From contig NZ_CP160680.1 of assembly GCF_040784935.1 (NCBI RefSeq), positions 6,553,802 through 6,617,801 on the forward strand: a DNA stretch of 64,000 nt, in the 5' to 3' direction. The notes under the pieces were generated by a model. That model worked only from the letters and a program-made list of their open reading frames with translations, was not told the DNA's origin and did not search any database. Source of the stretch: Lewinella sp. LCG006 (lineage in GTDB: Bacteria; Bacteroidota; Bacteroidia; Chitinophagales; Saprospiraceae). The translations under genes and the position numbers were made by a program. The stretch's first letter is position 1; the number at the start of each line of letters is the position of its first letter. Below, piece by piece: positions 54,879-63,145 of this stretch.

Positions 54879-55142
54879 ATGAGTGCTGTAGAAATGCGCG
54901 AACAAGTCCATCAGTTGGTGGATGAAATAGATGAAAGACTTTTAAAGGCGGTCTTTCTGATGATGAGTTCTTACCAAAATGAGGAAGTGCCCATTGGTTA
55001 TGAAATGGATGGTAGTCCTATTTATGGTAGCGAACTTGGTGAACTACTCGATCAGGAGGTGGAAGCTGCAAAGCAGGGAAATTACATTACCGTTGAAGAA
55101 CTAGCAAAACGCTCTAAAAAATGGCTGACACGTACAAAGTAG
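54879..55142 (+). CDS. Antitoxin of a RelE/ParE-type module
   Basis: An 87-residue acidic protein (an ATG at 54873 would add two residues). The C-terminus is the part expected to wrap the toxin. Its final 22 bases overlap the toxin start, the usual gene order and coupling of type II modules. A -7-like box TATATTTA (54851-54858) lies directly after AAAACGTT, and this word may be the operator for autoregulation. No classical ribbon-helix-helix or Phd motif is recognised, so the family is not certain. Confidence 0.72.
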   Translation: MSAVEMREQVHQLVDEIDERLLKAVFLMMSSYQNEEVPIGYEMDGSPIYGSELGELLDQEVEAAKQGNYITVEELAKRSKKWLTRTK

Positions 55143-55450
55143 TTGTTACTCCTCGTGCCGAAGCCAGCTTGGAAAAGATCATTAATTACCTTATTGAAGA
55201 GGTCTCTTATGAAACAGCTGAACATGTTGAAAAAAAGCTTTTAGCCGCTATTAATGATCTTGCAAAGATGCCTACTCGAAATGCACCAGCGAAGGAGATA
55301 ATCAGCAAGGCAAATATTACCTATCGACGAGCAATATCAATGTCATATCGAATAATATATAGAGTTGAAGAAGATCAACTTATGGTTTTGGTCGTTGAAA
55401 TTTATCACACTAAAAGAGGCGAGCCAGAAACCATAATATATATCGAATAA
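55121..55450 (+). CDS. RelE/ParE superfamily toxin
   Basis: A 109-residue basic protein with the RelE/ParE fold pattern: YKVVVTPRAEASLEKIINYLIEEVS, a long helix, LAKMPTRN, then YRRAISMSYRIIYRVEEDQLMVLVVEIYHTKR. The Arg in SYRIIYRV and the terminal H-T-K-R are positioned as in this superfamily. ParE-type members poison gyrase and RelE-type members cut mRNA at the ribosome; the sequence does not decide which applies. Its start lies inside the antitoxin gene. Confidence 0.85.
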   Translation: MADTYKVVVTPRAEASLEKIINYLIEEVSYETAEHVEKKLLAAINDLAKMPTRNAPAKEIISKANITYRRAISMSYRIIYRVEEDQLMVLVVEIYHTKRGEPETIIYIE

Positions 55451-55516
55451 CCAGCCAAGGGTCTAATTTTCCTTACTAAAGAATAATCCGACCTCCTTTA
55501 TCTTTCAGCTATCCAA

Positions 55517-55807
55517 ATGAAAAAATCTCCTTCAGCTATTAGCGTGCTCATCCTCGTGGTATTTTTATTAATTCTACTAGGAAAACCAGAAGCTATTTCA
55601 GAAGACTATCGGTGCAATAGAATATTTAATGGAGTATACAATTGGAAGATTTTCACTCCAATCTATTTTATCCTGTTAATTTTTAGCTTGTATGAACTTT
55701 GGAAAATCAGAAACAATATGAGCGAAAATCTTCTCAGTAGTATTTTCTTATTTTCAGTACCTGGTTATATCATTTTCTCCTTAGTTAGAAGATTAGTATT
55801 CGGCTGA
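55517..55807 (+). CDS. Small membrane protein of unknown function
   Basis: A 96-residue protein with three hydrophobic segments (SVLILVVFLLILLG, FTPIYFILLIFSLYELW, SSIFLFSVPGYIIFSLV). AT-rich codon use, unlike the carbohydrate genes. It lies 66 bp behind the toxin gene on the same strand and could be part of the same accessory patch. No family recognised. Confidence 0.55.
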   Translation: MKKSPSAISVLILVVFLLILLGKPEAISEDYRCNRIFNGVYNWKIFTPIYFILLIFSLYELWKIRNNMSENLLSSIFLFSVPGYIIFSLVRRLVFG

Positions 55808-55865
55808 TTTGTACGTCTTATTTAATTGCCTACTCAGCCTTGTCTCTAAATACGATAAACCTACC

Positions 55866-56489
55866 TTACTCCCCCCTCCCCATATTCTTCACCATAGCCT
55901 TCCCCAAATCGCGTACAACACTATCTGCTGATTGGCTCAACTCCCCAGCAATACGCTCTTGTTCAGCAGTGGTTTTATTTTGACTCAATTTGGCTTTCGC
56001 CTGAATTTCAGTCACCCTTATTTCAACAGCCACAATTCCGGCCAGCATAGCCTGTTTATAGCCCTCCGAAAGGCCAGCCCATTGGGCTTGGTAGTCCTGC
56101 TCGAAAGTAGCAATCAGGCGCTCCAGGTGAGCGAAACCTTCGGCTGCTGTTTCCAGCAACCGAGCCTTACCATAAACATGCACAGCTTGATAGTTCCAGG
56201 TGGGTACATTTTGAATTTTATCGTAATGCCTTGGGGAAATATAGGCGTGAGGTTCGGCAAAGATGACGAGCGTCTCCTGCCCTGCTGCCAATAACTTCCA
56301 CTGCTCATTGGCACGCGCGAAATGGGCTTCTAACATAAGTTGATACTCCATCAGCCTGACGACAAAAGGGAGATGGGTAGCAAGGGGCCGTTGGCCATCC
56401 TGATTTATGATGGTCGCAAAAGGGTACGTCCGTAAGAAGGATAAAATCTCCTCTTGGTCGTCCATTTTATTGAAGGCAGGGATATACAT
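55866..56489 (-). CDS. paiB: PaiB-like FMN-binding protein
   Basis: A 207-residue split-barrel flavoprotein of the PaiB family: MYIPAFNKMDDQEEILSFLRTYPFATII, ATHLPFVV, FAEPHAYISPRHYD, VPTWNYQAVHVYG and the C-terminal helices. In Bacillus, PaiB is named as a negative transcriptional regulator, although direct DNA binding is doubtful and an enzymatic role with FMN is as likely. It ends an apparent minus-strand run with the EEP and mutS genes, 4 bp after the EEP stop codon. Confidence 0.9.
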   Translation of the reverse strand: MYIPAFNKMDDQEEILSFLRTYPFATIINQDGQRPLATHLPFVVRLMEYQLMLEAHFARANEQWKLLAAGQETLVIFAEPHAYISPRHYDKIQNVPTWNYQAVHVYGKARLLETAAEGFAHLERLIATFEQDYQAQWAGLSEGYKQAMLAGIVAVEIRVTEIQAKAKLSQNKTTAEQERIAGELSQSADSVVRDLGKAMVKNMGRGE

Positions 56490-56493
56490 GCGT

Positions 56494-57582
56494 CTATTGC
56501 AGTTCTAGCTGCACCCACACCGGCTGGTGATCACTGAACCGGAATTGCTGATCCAGTGTCTTCACTTTCAAAGCTTTGAGGTTGGGAGAAATCAAAAAGA
56601 AATCAATTACGGTACGGAAGGTATTCTCCGGGTCGTAGGTACTTCGCAATTTACGGTTACTAGGTACGGTAGGGTCATAGAGCCATTGCCAGTCTTCGCC
56701 CACAAAATCAGCTGCGATATTGCTCTGAGTATAGCCATCGGTTTTTCCTGGCGAAAAAGTATCGAAAGGAAAGAACGGTGGGCACTGGTTCCAGTCGGCA
56801 CCAACGATGACGTAATTGCCTTTTTCGTATTCGGCAGTGACCAACTCCCGAAGAAAAGCCATCTGCTGCTTCTTGAGTACGCCTCCTTTATCATAAGCAG
56901 AAAGGTGCGCATTGATGACGACTAATTCCTTGTCGGAAACCGTCGCAAAACGGCTGATGAGCAAACAACGGTCCAGCTGAAAGATAAGGGTAGGCCAATC
57001 GAAACTACCGGGCAACTGTAGCCGGCGTTCGGAGGTAGGCTGCCAACGACTCAACGAAGCAATACCCGCTTCTACTTTGCCGTACGCACGCCAGGGCTCC
57101 AGGATAGGTATGGGTACCCGCGCCACACGATAGTTGGCCGCATAACTGGCTGCATAATCAGGCCGTTGGGCACGCAAACTATCCAATTGCTGGGTGTAGT
57201 AAGAGCGACGCGAATTCAGATCAACCTCTTGAATCAGGAAAAAATCCGCATCGGTGCTTTTGATAAAAAGCTCGGCGCCATCCAGGTTCTTTTCCACCAA
57301 TTCCTCACTTGGTCGAATCATTTTGCCACCCGACATAAAGAAGCCGCCACTGTCGTAGAAAAAGTCGGATTCTTTTCCCAAACCTGCGTAACCCATGTTC
57401 CAAATAGCCAGGGAAATAATGCTATCGCCAATAATGCTGTTGCTGCTTTTGGCGTAAACATCTACGGGTAAGTCTTCATCCGGTTGCCAATCTGTGAGCG
57501 TTCCATGCAACAAAACACCTCCTACATACAGTAAGAAAAGGGCTACCACTAGCAAAGATATCCTGATCGTTTTACGCAACAT
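56494..57582 (-). CDS. Membrane-anchored endonuclease/exonuclease/phosphatase-family protein
   Basis: A 362-residue protein starting at the ATG at 57582; the upstream in-frame start at 57630 would overlap mutS. One N-terminal membrane segment (ISLLVVALFLLYVGGVLLHG) anchors it, probably with the domain outside. The EEP fold is visible in SLAIWNMGYAGLG, FFLIQEVDLNSRR, LVVINAHLSAYDKGG, NYVIVGADWNQCPP and RFSDHQPVWVQLEL, which hold the metal-binding Glu and the Asp/His residues. Substrate could be nucleic acid or a phosphorylated lipid or inositol; it is not determined. It follows mutS by 19 bp. Confidence 0.85.
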   Translation of the reverse strand: MLRKTIRISLLVVALFLLYVGGVLLHGTLTDWQPDEDLPVDVYAKSSNSIIGDSIISLAIWNMGYAGLGKESDFFYDSGGFFMSGGKMIRPSEELVEKNLDGAELFIKSTDADFFLIQEVDLNSRRSYYTQQLDSLRAQRPDYAASYAANYRVARVPIPILEPWRAYGKVEAGIASLSRWQPTSERRLQLPGSFDWPTLIFQLDRCLLISRFATVSDKELVVINAHLSAYDKGGVLKKQQMAFLRELVTAEYEKGNYVIVGADWNQCPPFFPFDTFSPGKTDGYTQSNIAADFVGEDWQWLYDPTVPSNRKLRSTYDPENTFRTVIDFFLISPNLKALKVKTLDQQFRFSDHQPVWVQLELQ

Positions 57583-57601
57583 AGCAACTTTAATTTTGGG
57601 C

Positions 57602-60256
57602 TTATTCTTCCAATAACTTTTTAAGCTCATTGAGCTTCATCATGCACTCAATGGGCGTCATATTGTTGATCTGCAAATCCAATAATGCGGCTTTCAACTG
57701 GCCTGCTACAGGATCAACCGTTTCGAAGATACTCAACTGCATCGCTTCGGTACTGATCGATTCCGTCGCCGGACGAGCTACCTTAGGTTCGCCTTTAGAT
57801 GTTGCGCCATCTCCTTCGATGTGTTTCTGCTCTAGCTGGCTAAGAATACCAGTGGCTCGCTCAACAATAGAATGGGGCATACCGGCCATCCGGGCAACGT
57901 GAATACCGAAGCTGTGATGGCTCCCCCCTTCGGCCAGCTTCCGTAAAAAGATGACTTTGTTGCCTAATTCCTTGACGGAAACATTGAAATTCTTGATCCG
58001 GGGAAACTTCTGCGCCAGCTCATTCAACTCGTGGTAGTGGGTCGCAAAAAGTGTCTTGGGGTAAGCTTTACCGTTGCTGTGCAAGTATTCAGCAATGGAC
58101 CAGGCAATACTGATCCCATCGTAAGTACTGGTGCCCCGGCCAATCTCGTCGAGCAGGATGAGCGACCGGTCCGAGACATTGTTCATGATACTGGCAGTCT
58201 CATTCATCTCCACCATAAAGGTCGACTCTCCGCTGGAGATGTTGTCACTCGCTCCTACGCGGGTGAAGACTTTATCGACGATGCCTAATCTTGCTGCTTT
58301 CGCAGGAACAAAACTACCCATTTGGGCCATCAGGCAAATCAGGGCCGTCTGCCGCAAGAGTGCTGATTTACCCGACATGTTGGGTCCGGTAATCATCATA
58401 ATTTGCTGCTCGTCCCGATCCAGATAGACATCATTGGGGACGTAAGCTTCGCCTAATGGCAAATGCTTTTCGATTACCGGGTGGCGCCCCTCCTTGATAT
58501 CGATGACAAAACTATCATCCATCTGGGGTCGTACGTAATGGTTCTTCACGGCCAATTTGCTGAAGGATAGCAAGCAATCCAGGCGAGCGATCAGCGCCGC
58601 ATTGCGCTGTACTTGTGGAATGAAATCGGCCAGTCGCAGTACCAATTGCTCAAAAAGGGAAGCCTCCAAAACCAGTACCTTTTCCTCAGCGCCTAGTATT
58701 TTATCTTCCAATACTTTTAGCTCTTCAGTGATGTAGCGCTCGGCATTAGTCAGGGTTTGTTTACGTGTCCACTCTGCGGGAACTTCGCTTTTGAATCTGT
58801 TGGTTACTTCGAGGTAATAACCGAAAACATTGTTAAAACCAATTTTTAGGCTGGAGATACCGGTACGTTCTACCTCGCGTTCTTTGATACCCACCAGTCG
58901 ATTGCGACCGTTTTTCATGATATCGCGGAGGTCATCCAGCTCTTCCGACCAACCATCTGCGATCACACCGCCTTTGGAGAGGTTTACCGGTGGGTCTTCC
59001 ATGATTTGCTGGCCAATTTCCTGACACAGTTTTTCACAATCATCTAAGCCATCCGCAATTTTCTGTAGCATCTTGTTGTCTGTTCCTTGCAAGGAAGCAA
59101 CAATCAGAGGGATGGTTTCCAGTGATTTTTTCAGGGAGGTCACCTCTCTGGGGTTGATTTTGCCCAGTGGAACTTTGGCAATCAAACGTTCCAAATCCCC
59201 CATCTGGCGGATGAGTCCACTCAGCGCTTCCACCTGCTGGGGTGCTTGTACAAAATGATCTACTACCGCCAGGCGGGCCTCAATGTCTGCAACATCTTTG
59301 AGGGGTAAAATCACCCATTTTTTCAGCAATCGCCCTCCCATGGGCGATACCGTATGGTCGAGGATATTGATCAAAGGCACACCACTTTCGTTCGAACTAT
59401 AGATCAACTCCAGGTTACGAATGGTAAAACGATCCAACCACACGTAGCGATCGGGCTGAATCCGCCCGATGGTATTGAGGTGCTTGATGTTTTTGTTCTC
59501 CGTCGTTTCCAGATAGTGCAAAATGGCACCCGCAGCGATTTGCGACAGTTCCATCTCCTCTACGCCAAATCCTTTTAGTGATTTGATCTCAAAATGGTTC
59601 AGCAATTTTTCTCTGGTATAATCCAGCGAGTACACCCATTCGTCGAGGGTAAAGACGTGAAAACGTTCCCCAAAACGTTCCTCAAAACCTTTCTTTTTGT
59701 CTTTCGCCAAAATCACTTCCGAAGGGCGGAAGCTTTGCAGCAATTTATCGACGTATTCCTGACTGCCTTCACAAACAAGAAATTCCCCAGTGGAGATATC
59801 CAATAAAGCCAGTCCGATCTGCTGCTGCTTGCCAAAGAACAAGCTGGCCAGAAAGTTATTGGTCTTATGGTCCAGCAATTTATCATCAATAGCCAATCCC
59901 GGTGTCACGATCTCCGTGACGCCCCGGCGAACAATCTTCTTTTCTTTGGATGGTTTCTCCAACTGCTCACAGATGGCTACCCGATGCCCAGCCCGAATCA
60001 GGCGCGGCAAGTAAGTATCCAGCGAGTGATAGGGAAAGCCTGCCAATTCCACATCGCTGCCACCATTGTTTCTGCTGGTCAGCACGATACCCAATACCTG
60101 GGCCGCCACGACGGCATCTTCGCCAAATGTTTCGTAGAAATCGCCTACCCGAAAAAGCAAGATTGCTGAGGGATGCTTGGCTTTTACCGTAAAATACTGC
60201 TTCATCAAAGGGGTTACCTTTGTAGACTTCTTTTTTGCTGTTGCTTTTTCGGCCAA
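57602..60256 (-). CDS. mutS: DNA mismatch repair protein MutS
   Basis: Recognises mismatches and small loops and recruits MutL. All domains are present in 884 residues: the mismatch-binding domain with the Phe-x-Glu motif (GDFYETFGED), connector, lever and clamp, then the ATPase with GPNMSGKS (Walker A), LLDEIGRGTSTYDG (Walker B and signature) and ATHYHEL. The start is a TTG at 60256. The residues TPLMKQYF just before the first ATG (60205) are conserved in the family, so beginning at that ATG would cut into the protein. A well-formed promoter lies immediately upstream. Confidence 0.96.
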   Translation of the reverse strand: MAEKATAKKKSTKVTPLMKQYFTVKAKHPSAILLFRVGDFYETFGEDAVVAAQVLGIVLTSRNNGGSDVELAGFPYHSLDTYLPRLIRAGHRVAICEQLEKPSKEKKIVRRGVTEIVTPGLAIDDKLLDHKTNNFLASLFFGKQQQIGLALLDISTGEFLVCEGSQEYVDKLLQSFRPSEVILAKDKKKGFEERFGERFHVFTLDEWVYSLDYTREKLLNHFEIKSLKGFGVEEMELSQIAAGAILHYLETTENKNIKHLNTIGRIQPDRYVWLDRFTIRNLELIYSSNESGVPLINILDHTVSPMGGRLLKKWVILPLKDVADIEARLAVVDHFVQAPQQVEALSGLIRQMGDLERLIAKVPLGKINPREVTSLKKSLETIPLIVASLQGTDNKMLQKIADGLDDCEKLCQEIGQQIMEDPPVNLSKGGVIADGWSEELDDLRDIMKNGRNRLVGIKEREVERTGISSLKIGFNNVFGYYLEVTNRFKSEVPAEWTRKQTLTNAERYITEELKVLEDKILGAEEKVLVLEASLFEQLVLRLADFIPQVQRNAALIARLDCLLSFSKLAVKNHYVRPQMDDSFVIDIKEGRHPVIEKHLPLGEAYVPNDVYLDRDEQQIMMITGPNMSGKSALLRQTALICLMAQMGSFVPAKAARLGIVDKVFTRVGASDNISSGESTFMVEMNETASIMNNVSDRSLILLDEIGRGTSTYDGISIAWSIAEYLHSNGKAYPKTLFATHYHELNELAQKFPRIKNFNVSVKELGNKVIFLRKLAEGGSHHSFGIHVARMAGMPHSIVERATGILSQLEQKHIEGDGATSKGEPKVARPATESISTEAMQLSIFETVDPVAGQLKAALLDLQINNMTPIECMMKLNELKKLLEE

Positions 60257-60282
60257 GACTAAGGTGGTATTTGGTGAGTGAG

Positions 60283-60312
60283 CAAATATACCTAAATCGG
60301 GGGGATTATCAA
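60283..60312 (-). promoter_or_regulatory. mutS promoter
   Basis: On the minus strand TTG (60312-60310) and TATATTTG (60290-60283) are separated by 19 bp, an exact match to the Bacteroidota -33/-7 consensus. The predicted transcript starts about 20 nt before the TTG start codon, which supports that start. Confidence 0.75.
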
Positions 60313-60348
60313 CTCCGTTTTACACTGGTATAAAATCCTTGCGCCAAT

Positions 60349-61479
60349 CTAGGCAATCATCCATTCCTTTACTTCTCGAATAGCATTTTCTCCATAATGA
60401 ACGGAATAAAAACAGGGAGGAGTAGGTAAGTCAATTGTTGAAATCGACAAGCAAATTTCACGCGCAAATGCGTCATAATCGTTATCCGCTACTTGGCGTA
60501 ATTTTTCGCCACAGATCTTTGGGTCTATCCCCAAGGCCCCTGTTTGGTAGGAAACAACAGTTTTGCCATACGCTACGGCTTCTACCAGTTTAGTTTTTAC
60601 GCCACCACCAGTACTAATAGGATTGAGTACAACGTCGCAAGCGGCAACATAGTCTTCGATATTTTCAACAAAACCTAGATAATGTATCCCTTGGTGGGTC
60701 AAATGCCTAAAGCCATCCAGTTTTTTGGGCAAGCCACCTCCACAAATCAGGATGCGGTATTTAAAATCAGCTAACACTTGCAGACGTGGATGAATATGAT
60801 GGATAATGCCCTCTACTGCGGCTAAATTAGGAGCATAATTCTGTGGACCGAAGAAAAGCAGTAGCTTGTCTGAGTCATCGAATTCGTGCGCTTTTCTGAT
60901 AGCTCGACAAATAACGCTATTGGTGGCTGGGCTTTCCGACTGGTCAACAGGATAGGGTGCGGAGAGACATTTTTTTGCACTTAGGCCAAAACGCTGAGGT
61001 GCTTCAGCTTGATCATGAATGGAAATAAAAGCTACGGCGTTTGCCCAATGATAAACCACATACTCACTGAGCCACATCAAAGGCCACCACCATTTGCCTA
61101 TGCTGCGCCAGCGCTGGTACTCTAAATTATGGCTAAATACAACAACTTTTATCGACAATCCCAATAAAAAAGGGAGCAGCAAGAGCCCAAAATAGTGATG
61201 TTGGAGGGCTAAATAACAGATATTTCGTTCCCTTAAAAGTTGTCGAATGCGCCAACCCACCTTGGGATTAAAATATTTGCTTTTTCGGTCATCAAACAAG
61301 GACACAATTTCAATACCTTCTATTGGTTCATTATCAGTAGTGCTAATGCAAATCGTATCGGGCCAACTTGCTACCAGGTATTTTACGTAAGCCATCACTG
61401 CTTTGTGTCCACCGCTTTGAGGTGGCGAAAAAGGATAAGGAGCTAAAATGGCTAGTTTATTATTGTGTTGCATATTCAA
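60349..61479 (-). CDS. Group 1 glycosyltransferase (GT4-like)
   Basis: A 376-residue GT-B type transferase for lipopolysaccharide, capsule or glycolipid sugars. The N-terminal domain starts LAILAPYPFSPPQSGGHKAV, the usual acceptor-side glycine-rich opening. The C-terminal domain has LLLFFGPQNYAPNLAAVEGI, IHYLGFVENIEDYVAACDVVLNPISTGGGVKTKLVEAVAYGKTVVS, the nucleotide-sugar binding E-x(7)-E region. No signal peptide. It stands alone between mutS and the YkuK-like gene, so the product glycan is unknown. A second ATG two codons in (61473) is an alternative start. Confidence 0.88.
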   Translation of the reverse strand: MNMQHNNKLAILAPYPFSPPQSGGHKAVMAYVKYLVASWPDTICISTTDNEPIEGIEIVSLFDDRKSKYFNPKVGWRIRQLLRERNICYLALQHHYFGLLLLPFLLGLSIKVVVFSHNLEYQRWRSIGKWWWPLMWLSEYVVYHWANAVAFISIHDQAEAPQRFGLSAKKCLSAPYPVDQSESPATNSVICRAIRKAHEFDDSDKLLLFFGPQNYAPNLAAVEGIIHHIHPRLQVLADFKYRILICGGGLPKKLDGFRHLTHQGIHYLGFVENIEDYVAACDVVLNPISTGGGVKTKLVEAVAYGKTVVSYQTGALGIDPKICGEKLRQVADNDYDAFAREICLSISTIDLPTPPCFYSVHYGENAIREVKEWMIA

Positions 61480-61559
61480 AATCGGCAGTAATTTAAAGCT
61501 GACAGAGGATTTAAAGTTGGGCTTTCATCAAATCACAAAACGCTCGAATTCCTTGATCG

Positions 61560-61578
61560 TTTGACGGAAATAACTGAT
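61560..61578 (+). repeat. Second copy of the terminal sequence of the 40.2-kb palindrome
   Basis: TTTGACGGAAATAACTGAT at 61560-61578 is identical over 19 bases to the reverse complement of 40259-40277, the right end of the MITE-like palindrome. The following CCAATTC roughly continues the match and then similarity ends, so this may be a solo end or relic. No other structure was recognised in 61480-61660. Confidence 0.6.
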
Positions 61579-61660
61579 CCAATTCTTTCTGGAGACTTGT
61601 CTTTATATACGCCTTTGATTGTACGACCTGCAACATACGCTATATTTACCACAACACAAA

Positions 61661-61697
61661 AGGCCAACCCGCAAGCGGATTGGCCTCTGTTTTTTTA
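61661..61697. terminator. Hairpin terminator between YkuK-like and glycosyltransferase genes
   Basis: AGGCCAACCCGC (61661-61672) pairs with GCGGATTGGCCT (61675-61686), 11 of 12 positions, followed by CTGTTTTTTT on the plus strand. On the minus strand the YkuK-like gene ends 24 bp before it and the hairpin is followed by TTTTGTG, so it probably ends that transcript, perhaps working in both directions. Confidence 0.7.
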
Positions 61698-61709
61698 TAA
61701 TAAAATATT

Positions 61710-62216
61710 TTATACCATCTTGTCCGCACAGCTGGAGCTAGCAAACGCATCTGGTTTGGCCTTGAAAACAAAACCCATACCCAGAATGTAACCCATGGCT
61801 TCCTTCAAAGCAACATTGCTCTCAAATAGCGGGTCAGTATTAATGTCTGCGTGTACTTCCAGCTCTACATCGTATTTATCCAGCAAATCGCACAGGTTGT
61901 ACGCAACATTTACCGAACGACCTACTTCGGAGATCATCCGTTCACGGATCGACATTTTGCGGAATTCTTTTTCATTACTGATGAACATGAATCCGCCACG
62001 TTTTTCACGTAAGAAAACGATAACCGTAGCGTATTCAACGACACCTGCTTTTACTTGAGAATCGGAACCAATACAGACTTTCATCCGATGGCCATCGGCC
62101 AGTTCTTTTTGCAGTACTTTTTCTACGGCCACTTTCAAGTCGTCCTGAATAGGTTTGCCGTTCAGCCTTCGCCACTTCATTACCATGTCCGTTGTTTTAT
62201 TTGCTGGAAGATACAC
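61710..62216 (-). CDS. ykuK: RNase H-like YkuK-family protein (DUF458)
   Basis: A 168-residue protein of the YkuK family, which has an RNase H-like fold. Family blocks are VCIGSDSQVKAGVVEYATVIVFLREKRGGFMFISNEK, MISEVGRSVNVAYNL, EVHADINTDPLFESNVALKEAMGYILGMGF and a C-terminal KPDAFASSSCADK. The Asp in GSDSQ and the acidic residues in EVHADIN could form a metal site. Biological role is unknown; no RNase H activity can be claimed from sequence. Internal ATGs at codons 11 and 13 are alternative starts. A terminator hairpin follows. Confidence 0.85.
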   Translation of the reverse strand: MYLPANKTTDMVMKWRRLNGKPIQDDLKVAVEKVLQKELADGHRMKVCIGSDSQVKAGVVEYATVIVFLREKRGGFMFISNEKEFRKMSIRERMISEVGRSVNVAYNLCDLLDKYDVELEVHADINTDPLFESNVALKEAMGYILGMGFVFKAKPDAFASSSCADKMV

Positions 62217-62377
62217 ATTTTACCCCTGGATAAAGGAAGCCAACGCAACTTCTAGCGACATTTAATATTGCGGTCAAATGAAATTTACAAATTATTGACT
62301 CGCAGCAACGGACACTCAACAACACTTTTACGATGGATAGTTCCCCAGCACAAAAAAGTTAATACCTGCAACTGAAA

Positions 62378-63106
62378 CTAAAGCTCTCTGATCCAGATAT
62401 TGCGAAAACTTACCGGGTTGCTATGGTCTTGTAGCTTGATGGGTCCAGGGCCATGTGGCGGATTTTGAGGTAAGCCGATGTATGGGGTCGTACCTTTGAT
62501 CTCCACATGATTTTGCACCAAAACGCCATTGATCAAAACGGTGATGTAACCGGAAGCGACTTTCATGCCATCATTGTTGAAACGTGGAGCCTGGAAGATA
62601 ATATCGTAGGTATTCCACTCGCCAGTAGGGCGTAAAGGATTTACCAGTGGGACATGTTGCTTGTAGATGGCACCCGCCTGCCCATTGGAGTAAGTACGAT
62701 TGTTGTAGCTGTCGAGAATTTGAACTTCATAGATACCCTGAAGGAAGACACCGCTGTTGCCACGGCCTTGTCCCTCGTCTTCAACTACGAGAGGAGATCT
62801 CCATTCCAGGTGGAGCTGGCAATCACCAAAGACTTTTTTGGTTTGAATATCGCCCGTACCCTTTACTACAGTGAGGTGACTCCCCTCCTGTTTCCAGGCA
62901 ACGGCTTTACCGTTGAGGTGTTCCCACTGGTCAGTATTGGTACCATCGAAAAGAATGTAGGCGTCAGCTGGTGGTCCATTTACAGGACCAGGAGCAACAA
63001 CTCGAGGTTCGGGTTCCCATACTTCGGTGGCAACCGGATCTGTAATTTGTGCCGACAGGAATGGGCCTGCCAGAAAAAGAAATAGCAAGAAAAAAAGTGG
63101 TCTCAT
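62378..63106 (-). CDS. Exported DUF1080-domain protein (3-keto-disaccharide hydrolase family)
   Basis: A 242-residue secreted protein with a signal peptide (LFFLLFLFLAGPFLSAQ). The concanavalin-like DUF1080 fold is recognised by ILFDGTNTDQWEHLNGK, DCQLHLEWRSP, GRGNSGVFLQGIYEVQILDSY, NGQAGAIYKQHVPLVNP, GEWNTYDIIFQAPRF and PIKLQDHSNPVSFRNIWIREL. Characterised members act on 3-keto-glucosides or 3-keto-disaccharides, but many are uncharacterised. It lies 39 bp behind the creatininase-family gene on the same strand. Confidence 0.9.
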   Translation of the reverse strand: MRPLFFLLFLFLAGPFLSAQITDPVATEVWEPEPRVVAPGPVNGPPADAYILFDGTNTDQWEHLNGKAVAWKQEGSHLTVVKGTGDIQTKKVFGDCQLHLEWRSPLVVEDEGQGRGNSGVFLQGIYEVQILDSYNNRTYSNGQAGAIYKQHVPLVNPLRPTGEWNTYDIIFQAPRFNNDGMKVASGYITVLINGVLVQNHVEIKGTTPYIGLPQNPPHGPGPIKLQDHSNPVSFRNIWIREL

Positions 63107-63145
63107 CTTTTTTTCTTGCTAAGAAACAATTTTTTGTGCTATTCC

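Noticed and set aside
61561-61791. Plus-strand open frame opposite the start of the repeat relic
   Set aside because: It runs through the terminator hairpin and antisense into the YkuK-like gene and has no recognisable protein features.
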